Assembly: GCA_023436075.1 (NCBI GenBank)
Contig: JAEZKS010000228.1
Span: 1 to 8,342, forward strand
DNA: 8,342 nucleotides
Direction: 5' to 3'
Source: Methanobacteriota archaeon
GTDB taxonomy: Archaea > Halobacteriota > Methanocellia > Methanocellales > Methanocellaceae
Of this stretch, positions 4,510-8,342 are shown piece after piece (within the stretch, counting starts at the first letter, position 1; each line of letters starts with the position of its first letter). The position numbers were made by a program, and so were the translations under genes. Under the pieces are notes generated by a model. That model was not told where the DNA came from. It ran no database searches and was given only the letters and a program-made list of their open reading frames with translations.

Positions 4510-6046
4510 AAAACGCACTATATTAGTCGCTCTGGTATGTCTGGCGATCGTGGCCAGTGCGCTCGTAGTGAGCGCCGGCACGCCGATCACCGGCATCGCC
4601 AGCGGACCAAAAACGGATACTTACATTGTCGTCTTCAATGACCGCCAGGGCATGGTCAGCGCGCTTGACGACCAGGTCGCGACCTTCGCGGCCGACAACA
4701 ATGCGACCGTGCTCCAGCAGTATGATCTCATCAATGGGATCGCCATCAGGGTGCCCGGCGCAGATGCAGCCGCGAAACTCAGCGCCCTGGAGAACGTCAA
4801 GTACGTGGAGCCCGACATAGAGTTCCATGCTACTCTCGAACAGGCGACCCCCATCATCGGCGCTCCGCAGACCTGGGACCTCGGCTACACGGGCAAAGGT
4901 ATCAAGGTCGCCATTGTCGACACCGGCATCGATGGGACTCACCCCGACCTGAAAGACCGGATCGTCGAGTTCAAGGACTATGTGCAAGGCAAGACTACCG
5001 CCTACGATGACTTCGGTCATGGCACCCACGTCGCCGGCATCATCGGCGGCGACGGCGCCGCGTCTAACGGCAAGTACAAGGGCGTAGCCCCCGAAGTGTC
5101 GTTCATTAGCGTCAAGGTGCTTGGCAAGGACGGCTCGGGAAGCCTGAACAACATCCTGGCTGGCATCAACTATGCGGCAAAGACCGATGCACGGATCATC
5201 TCGCTGTCGCTCGGCTCCAACCAGCACTCTCAGGCCATGGACGATGCTATTCACAATGCAGTCGCTGCCGGCAAGATCGTCGTCTGCGCTGCGGGCAACA
5301 GCGGCCCGAACGCCAGGACGATCGGCTGTCCTGCCGACTCGCCTGACGCCCTGACCGTGGGAGCCACGGACAAGAACGACAATATCGCCTCGTTCAGCTC
5401 AAGAGGCCCGAACCGCGATGGCACGATCAAGCCGGACGTCAGTGCTCCTGGCAAAGACATCGTATCCACGCGGGCTGCTGGCACCAACGATGGCAAGGCT
5501 ATCGACAATTATTACCTGTCGATGAGCGGCACGTCGATGGCTACGCCCATGGTGTCGGGTGCGATCGCTCTCCTGCTGGAGAAAAAGCCGGACCTGACTC
5601 CGGCGCAGGTCAAGGATATCATGGAGAAGACCGCGAAGCCGCTGGGCTCCGGTGTGCCGAACAGCAACTACGGCTACGGCCGGATCAGCATCATCAACGC
5701 GATCAACTACCTGGACGGCAATTATACGCCTGCTCCGTCGCCGACGCCAACACCGACTCCGACGCCGAAGCCTGGCTATCCGACGCCTACCCCGACGCCG
5801 AAACCAGGATACCCGACTCCAACGCCAGGGTGTCCGACGCCACCTCCGTCGCCAGGATATCCGACTCCGACGCCTACACCGATCAACCCCGGTTATCCGT
5901 ATCCGGGCTACCCGTCTCCTGGATACCCGTCTCCTGGCTATCCATACCCAGGATATCCCTACCCTGGTTACCCGTCTCCAGGATATCCGTATCCAGGCTA
6001 CCCATATCCCGGTTACCCATATCCGGGATATGGATATAGCGGATAA
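4505..6046 (+). CDS. Secreted subtilisin-like serine protease (S8) with I9 propeptide and Pro-rich repeat tail, ATT start
   Basis: Read from ATT 4505 the protein has 513 residues. Residues 1-24 (MKKRTILVALVCLAIVASAL and four more) form a textbook Sec signal peptide, likely cut after VSA. Residues about 37-110 resemble an inhibitor I9 propeptide (TYIVVFND through KYVEPDIEFHA), which would be removed on maturation. The peptidase S8 domain spans about 115-400 with an intact triad: Asp139 (VDTGID), His172 (GHGTHVAG) and Ser344 (GTSMATPM). The oxyanion Asn265 is in AAGNSG. A Pro/Thr linker (about 408-461) and ten Pro-Gly-Tyr-Pro-Tyr/Ser repeats (462-511) follow, ending YGYSG with no membrane anchor. 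It should be an exported protease or cell-surface processing enzyme. Start choice: GGAGGAG is six bases upstream, an in-frame stop at 4499 blocks earlier starts, and GTG 4550 would truncate the signal peptide. A sequencing error (ATG to ATT) is possible. A strong terminator follows. Confidence 0.93.
   Translation: MKKRTILVALVCLAIVASALVVSAGTPITGIASGPKTDTYIVVFNDRQGMVSALDDQVATFAADNNATVLQQYDLINGIAIRVPGADAAAKLSALENVKYVEPDIEFHATLEQATPIIGAPQTWDLGYTGKGIKVAIVDTGIDGTHPDLKDRIVEFKDYVQGKTTAYDDFGHGTHVAGIIGGDGAASNGKYKGVAPEVSFISVKVLGKDGSGSLNNILAGINYAAKTDARIISLSLGSNQHSQAMDDAIHNAVAAGKIVVCAAGNSGPNARTIGCPADSPDALTVGATDKNDNIASFSSRGPNRDGTIKPDVSAPGKDIVSTRAAGTNDGKAIDNYYLSMSGTSMATPMVSGAIALLLEKKPDLTPAQVKDIMEKTAKPLGSGVPNSNYGYGRISIINAINYLDGNYTPAPSPTPTPTPTPKPGYPTPTPTPKPGYPTPTPGCPTPPPSPGYPTPTPTPINPGYPYPGYPSPGYPSPGYPYPGYPYPGYPSPGYPYPGYPYPGYPYPGYGYSG
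5726..5887 (+). repeat. Pro/Thr-rich linker segment in the protease tail
   Basis: This in-gene segment encodes alternating Pro-Thr blocks (PTPTPTPTPKPGYP and two diverged copies), with single Lys, Ser and Gly-Tyr insertions and one Cys (residue 443). Such linkers are extended, protease-resistant and often glycosylated on secreted proteins. Codons vary between copies, so the DNA is not an exact repeat. Confidence 0.8.
5888..6043 (+). repeat. 15-bp coding repeats: ten PGYP(Y/S) units
   Basis: Ten consecutive five-residue units, PGYPY or PGYPS with the last reading PGYGY, close the protease. The unit order is Y,S,S,Y,Y,S,Y,Y,Y, then the variant. At DNA level they are 15-bp tandem units, but synonymous positions differ freely (for example CCGGGC, CCTGGA, CCAGGA). 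That suggests the peptide rather than the DNA is conserved. The region is a likely site of copy-number change by slippage. Confidence 0.9.
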
Positions 6047-6068
6047 AACGGCAAATGTGACCTGAAAT

Positions 6069-6111
6069 GTAGTTTCGGGCTTCCTGAAATGCCCGAAACT
6101 ACGGCTTTTTT
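6069..6111 (+). terminator. Strong hairpin terminator after the protease gene
   Basis: A perfect 12-bp inverted repeat, GTAGTTTCGGGC (6069-6080) and GCCCGAAACTAC (6091-6102), encloses a 10-base loop and is followed after three bases by six Ts (6106-6111). It starts 22 bases past the TAA stop. Archaeal termination depends mainly on the T-run; the stem may also stabilise the 3' end. Confidence 0.85.
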
Positions 6112-6123
6112 ATCATCATAATG

Positions 6124-6132
6124 CTTATTATC
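6124..6132 (+). promoter_or_regulatory. TATA-like box of the methyltransferase gene
   Basis: CTTATTATC lies just past the protease terminator. A start about 25 bases on falls near 6153, giving a leader of about 14 bases before GTG 6167. The leader holds GGTGGG (6158-6163), a fair ribosome site though close to the start codon. Confidence 0.4.
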
Positions 6133-6166
6133 ACCCCCTGCATGTATAGGTGCATCCGGTGGGAAC

Positions 6167-7060
6167 GTGCCAGGCAATACCATCACGCCGAATCCTGATA
6201 CGCTGAAGAAATACAACGCGGACGTATACGACGATGCGTCGGCCATATACGATACGTACGAGGGGCTGTTTTTCCCTTACCTGTTCGGCAGGATACGCGA
6301 CCTGATCGCCAGGCGTTTCATCCCTGCGCTTTCGCCGGGCGCGTCCGTTCTCGACGTCGGATGTGGCAGCGGCCAGCAGACGCAGCTTTTCACGGCAGGC
6401 GGCTTCGACGTTGCCGGGATCGACATCAGCGCCGGACTGGTGCGGGTGGCAAACCAGAAGCTCGGCACGAACGTCTGTATGGTGTCCGACGCATGTAATC
6501 TGCCGTTCCGGGATGCTGCGTTCGACGCCGTGTCATGCGCCGGGAGCACGATCAACCACCTCCCCGACTACCAGTGCTTTTTCGACGAGATCAGCAGGGT
6601 CTTGAAGCCGGGGGGCATCGTTTTCCTAGAGTCGGATAACAAGTGGCGTCCCGACATGTTCTGGTGCCTGCTGAGCACAATGATCGGTGATCCTCTGGCC
6701 TACCATGAAAAGCTCGATCACGTGATCGGCTACTTCCGGCGGCCGCTCGGAGAGGGCTACCCTTACGAGTTCCCGCTGGCATTCGACGGCGACAAAGTGC
6801 GGATGCTGCACCTGCGGACGTTCACCTATTCAGAGCTGAGCCGCGAGTTGCGACAGCGCGGGTTTGAAGTGCAGTCCGTATACGGTATCCATGCCATCAC
6901 CAACCTCATCCCGAGCCCGCTCATGCTGAAAGACAAACCCGGCCCGGCTACGCGGCTGGCATTCCGGACGCTCTCTGCGGCAGAGAACCGTACCTACGGC
7001 ATATGGCCCGTGAACCGACTGGGCATGAGCATCATACTGGTTGCCCGGAAGAATAAATAA
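6167..7060 (+). CDS. Class I SAM-dependent methyltransferase
   Basis: A 297-residue cytosolic enzyme with a Rossmann-type methyltransferase core. Motif I is VLDVGCGSG (61-69). The ribose-binding acid is Asp86 in GIDIS, the adenine-side motif is SDACNLPF (107-114), and the post-core motif is RVLKPGGIVFLE (144-155), as in the Methyltransf_11/25 (UbiE-like) group. The substrate cannot be read from sequence. The C-terminal third (about 160-297) is a family-specific region with several aromatic and basic residues, which could form the substrate lid. The start is GTG 6167 (MPGNTITPNP), with GGTGGG just upstream; no ATG, GTG or TTG occurs in frame between it and the terminator. The strong terminator and separate TATA-like box suggest it is not co-transcribed with the protease. 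The gene is intact and ends with TAA. Confidence 0.88.
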   Translation: MPGNTITPNPDTLKKYNADVYDDASAIYDTYEGLFFPYLFGRIRDLIARRFIPALSPGASVLDVGCGSGQQTQLFTAGGFDVAGIDISAGLVRVANQKLGTNVCMVSDACNLPFRDAAFDAVSCAGSTINHLPDYQCFFDEISRVLKPGGIVFLESDNKWRPDMFWCLLSTMIGDPLAYHEKLDHVIGYFRRPLGEGYPYEFPLAFDGDKVRMLHLRTFTYSELSRELRQRGFEVQSVYGIHAITNLIPSPLMLKDKPGPATRLAFRTLSAAENRTYGIWPVNRLGMSIILVARKNK

Positions 7061-7238
7061 TCAACATTCGATTATAGTCACTCTCAAAAGGTTTTAAAAT
7101 GTGAGTGCCCCGAGATGGGCATTCCGCAGCAGGCCAGGCATTCTTCGCGTGCGCGCGCGACTGAGCCGCCGGGCTCTCTTGTTAAGGTCGCCAGGCTCTG
7201 TTTTAATCGCCTGATGCAGAAAAATGAGCGCGGTATTG

Positions 7239-7307
7239 GGCCGCAGAGAACGCGGCTACTTTTAAGTTAACGCTCGTCCTTTTAAATAGAACCTGTTCTC
7301 TGCGGCC
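7239..7307. repeat. 13-bp perfect inverted repeat flanking TATA-like boxes
   Basis: GGCCGCAGAGAAC (7239-7251) is exactly inverted as GTTCTCTGCGGCC (7295-7307), with 43 bases between. The spacer is AT-rich and contains TTTTAAATA (7280-7288) and CTTTTAAG (7259-7266). The pair could be a long RNA stem or two operator half-sites around a promoter. Within the right arm AGAAC-CT-GTTCT (7288-7299) is a smaller inverted repeat. Confidence 0.75.
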
Positions 7308-7309
7308 TT

Positions 7310-7420
7310 AAACTGTTCCTTGCGTTCAAAGTCGAAAGCTCCGGCAAGAATAGTACGCACGCTAACGACCGCCCGAAGGAAGGTCCGCGAGTACATTCGC
7401 AGGCAGGGCAGACCTTTTTT
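7310..7420 (+). ncRNA. Candidate small RNA, about 110 bases
   Basis: The TATA-like box TTTTAAATA (7280-7288) predicts a start near 7310. A hairpin AAGGTC (7380-7385)/GACCTT (7411-7416), running into six Ts (7415-7420), gives a natural end. The inner stem GCGA/TCGC (7387-7400) and an upstream stem CTTGC/GCAAG (7319-7348) would give a two-domain folded RNA. No frame of useful length lies inside, and no tRNA, C/D-box or RNase P signature is convincing. The ends are inferred, and it might simply be the long leader of the next gene. Confidence 0.3.
7380..7420 (+). terminator. Hairpin plus T-run upstream of the small hypothetical gene
   Basis: The 6-bp stem AAGGTC/GACCTT closes a 25-base loop that itself holds a 4-bp stem (GCGA/TCGC). 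The 3' arm merges with six Ts (7415-7420). It lies over 300 bp beyond the methyltransferase stop and just before the next gene's TATA-like box, so it most likely ends a transcript that starts within this gap. Confidence 0.45.
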
Positions 7421-7438
7421 CCTTTACACGGGGGCATG

Positions 7439-7447
7439 TTTTATATG
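7439..7447 (+). promoter_or_regulatory. TATA-like box of the small hypothetical gene
   Basis: TTTTATATG is centred about 28 bases before ATG 7472. A start about 25 bases on falls near 7468, so the message would be leaderless or nearly so. Confidence 0.5.
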
Positions 7448-7471
7448 ATAGAAGGTATTATGTGAGATACC

Positions 7472-7693
7472 ATGAGCGATTTCGCCGAAGAGATTTTCAA
7501 CCTGCTGGGGAACCCGAACGACAGCCTCCGGCTCTCGTCGATGGTGGACTCCTTCGAAATGAAGGATGGCAGCGGCGACCTGCCGGAAGTGATCGTCCAC
7601 GTCAATAAGTCGACTCCTCCGTCGGACGTCCGATGGATCAAAGACACGCTCTCCGACTACGACATGTTCTACAAATTCGTCGTCGTACAGTGA
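7472..7693 (+). CDS. Small acidic hypothetical protein (73 residues)
   Basis: A 73-residue protein I do not recognise: MSDFAEEIFNLLGNPNDSLR at the N-terminus and DMFYKFVVVQ at the C-terminus. It is acidic, with no Cys, no hydrophobic helix long enough for a membrane and no signal peptide, so it is probably a soluble cytosolic protein. The N-terminal 12 residues look helical and amphipathic; PEVIVHV and YKFVVVQ look like beta strands, suggesting a compact alpha/beta fold. Evidence that it is real: a well-placed TATA-like box giving a near-leaderless start, GC-rich third positions like its neighbours, and a hairpin/T-run just after the TGA stop. The opposite strand is open over much of the same stretch but lacks these signals. 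It faces the histidine kinase gene tail to tail across 42 bp. Confidence 0.65.
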   Translation: MSDFAEEIFNLLGNPNDSLRLSSMVDSFEMKDGSGDLPEVIVHVNKSTPPSDVRWIKDTLSDYDMFYKFVVVQ

Positions 7694-7711
7694 TTTCTCT
7701 TCACGCTGTGG

Positions 7712-7737
7712 CAGGGAACCCCTGACATCGGCTTTTT
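7712..7737 (+). terminator. Hairpin and T-run between convergent genes
   Basis: CAGGG (7712-7716) and CCCTG (7720-7724) form a 5-bp stem around AAC, followed after eight bases by five Ts (7733-7737). It follows the small gene's TGA by about 18 bases. The T-run touches the stop codon of the convergent kinase gene. Confidence 0.5.
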
Positions 7738-8342
7738 ACTGCGTTCTTTCCCGTGGCGCATCGCGCGTACTCATCTCGGAAAACCTGATGATGAACTCCG
7801 TGCCGTCTTTGTTGTTGACTTCGATGGTGCCGCTGATCTGATCGACGAGCGTCGCTACGAGCTGCAGGCCCAGCGTAGACGCCCCTCGGGGGTCGAAGGG
7901 CCCGGGCAGGCCGGTGCCATTGTCGCTGACGACCAGCCGGTACTTCCCGTCATTCTCGTGTTTCATGGACACTCGTATCTCTCCGCTACGGCCGTCCGGG
8001 AATGCGTACTTGAGCGAATTGGTCACCAACTCGTTGATGATCAGGCCGCACGGGATGGCCGTGTCGATGCCGAGCGAGATCTCGTCCGTGTCGATGTTCA
8101 TCTTTATCGTTGCCGGGTTAGGCCCGTACGAGCGTATCAGGTTGCCTGCAAGGTTGCGGATATATTCGGCAAAATCGATGCGGGTGATGTCCTTTGACTG
8201 GTACAGCTTCTCGTGGATGAGCGCCATGGACCTGACCCGGTTCTGGCTCTCCCTGAACATGCCGAGCGACTGCTGGTCCTTGATGTAGGTGGATTGCAGG
8301 TTGAGCAGGCTGGAGATGATCTGCAGGTTGTTCTTGACACGG
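7736..8342 (-). CDS. Histidine kinase, HisKA_2 plus HATPase domain (partial, N-terminus outside window)
   Basis: This is the C-terminal 201 residues of a sensor histidine kinase, running off the right edge on the minus strand. The first full codons read RVKNNLQIISSLLNLQS, the HisKA_2 (PF07568) dimerisation helix. In that family the phospho-accepting His directly precedes RVKNN, so its codon is cut by the window edge; the one remaining base, C, fits a His codon. The ATP-binding domain is intact: N-box INELVTNSLKYAFP (fragment 102-115), G1 DNGTGLP (140-146) and G2 TLGLQLV (156-162). HEKLYQSKDITRIDFAEYI is the usual second helix of the family. Methanogen members usually carry PAS sensor domains upstream, but none can be seen here. 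No receiver domain follows; the protein ends shortly after the ATPase domain, so a separate response regulator is expected. The ATG at 8260 is internal. Confidence 0.92.
   Translation of the reverse strand, partial: RVKNNLQIISSLLNLQSTYIKDQQSLGMFRESQNRVRSMALIHEKLYQSKDITRIDFAEYIRNLAGNLIRSYGPNPATIKMNIDTDEISLGIDTAIPCGLIINELVTNSLKYAFPDGRSGEIRVSMKHENDGKYRLVVSDNGTGLPGPFDPRGASTLGLQLVATLVDQISGTIEVNNKDGTEFIIRFSEMSTRDAPRERTQ

Larger units (their letters stand above)
7061..7471. other. 410-bp gene-free region rich in hairpins and TATA-like boxes
   Basis: No convincing protein frame occurs here. Short inverted repeats run along the region: TGCCC/GGGCA (7106-7121, six-base loop), GAGCC/GGCTC (7163-7176), CAGGC/GCCTG (7192-7213), a 13-bp pair (7239-7307), CTTGC/GCAAG (7319-7348) and AAGGTC/GACCTT before six Ts (7380-7420). 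TATA-like boxes lie at 7091-7100 (GTTTTAAAAT), about 7259-7266 and 7280-7288. A 14-bp alternating C/G-rich tract (7146-7159) could adopt left-handed DNA. The mix fits one or two small RNAs plus control elements; I cannot assign it to a known RNA family. Confidence 0.5.

Noticed and set aside
4523..5254. 243-codon minus-strand frame opposite the protease
   Set aside because: It lies opposite the signal peptide, propeptide and catalytic domain of a clear subtilase and has no recognisable domain or start signals.
5888..6043. CRISPR-like repeat array
   Set aside because: The 15-bp units are contiguous, in frame, without unique spacers, and encode the protease tail.
4550..6046. Protease start at GTG 4550
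   Set aside because: It would remove the lysine/arginine end and half of the hydrophobic core of the signal peptide and ignores the GGAGGAG site 50 bases upstream.
5652..6065. 137-codon plus-strand frame rich in Arg and Ile over the protease tail
   Set aside because: It is the +1 frame reading of the Pro/Gly/Tyr repeats; its repetitive composition is explained by the coding repeats.
7239..7307. Insertion-sequence terminal repeats or miniature transposon
   Set aside because: The spacer is only 43 bp, no target-site duplication is apparent, and no transposase-like frame lies nearby.
7320..7340. Possible tRNA T-loop (GTTCAAAGTC)
   Set aside because: No flanking T-stem, anticodon arm or acceptor stem can be built around it.
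7371..7414. Possible RNase P or SRP RNA fragment (GAAGGAAGGTCCGC resembles the RNase P GAGGAAAGTCC motif)
   Set aside because: The match is short and imperfect, no partner conserved region is found, and a T-run ends the segment within 40 bases.

Overview
The window looks like chromosomal DNA of a euryarchaeon, most likely a methanogen of the Methanocella/Methanosarcina type; that placement is inference. It starts inside a topoisomerase VI A-subunit gene, which is typical of archaea. The start regions carry AT-rich TATA-like boxes about 30-40 bases before start codons, often with almost no leader. One gene has a strong GGAGG ribosome site, and the last gene is a HisKA_2-type histidine kinase of the kind common in methanogens. 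Coding DNA is fairly GC-rich and intergenic DNA clearly AT-richer. I see no transposase, phage gene, integrase, CRISPR array or tRNA.

Layout. (1) 1-780 (+): C-terminal two-thirds of topoisomerase VI subunit A. (2) 770-1411 (-): small multi-pass membrane protein of unknown role, converging on and overlapping the topoisomerase gene by 11 bp. (3) 1476-2630 (-): FrsA/DUF1100-like alpha/beta-hydrolase whose nucleophile position is glycine. (4) 2826-3413 (-): cytosolic thioredoxin-fold protein with a TPR-like tail. (5) 3532-4251 (+): AlkD-like DNA alkylation repair protein, divergent from (4). (6) 4505-6046 (+): secreted subtilisin-like protease with propeptide and a Pro/Thr then Pro-Gly-Tyr repeat tail. 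Its only well-placed start codon is ATT, and a tiny upstream ORF ends on that codon. (7) 6167-7060 (+): class I SAM-dependent methyltransferase. (8) 7061-7471: about 410 bp without a convincing protein gene but rich in inverted repeats, a candidate small-RNA or regulatory locus. (9) 7472-7693 (+): 73-residue hypothetical protein. (10) 7736-8342 (-): C-terminal part of a histidine kinase, cut by the window edge just after its phospho-accepting histidine.

The genes do not form one obvious pathway. Most have their own TATA-like box and look like single-gene units: a housekeeping topoisomerase, stress or repair functions (thioredoxin-TPR, AlkD-like), a secreted protease, a methyltransferase and a sensor kinase. 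No complete new multi-gene system is evident. The strongest oddities are the ATT start/upstream ORF of the protease, the serine-less hydrolase, and the hairpin-rich region at 7061-7471, where a 13-bp perfect inverted repeat brackets TATA-like boxes.
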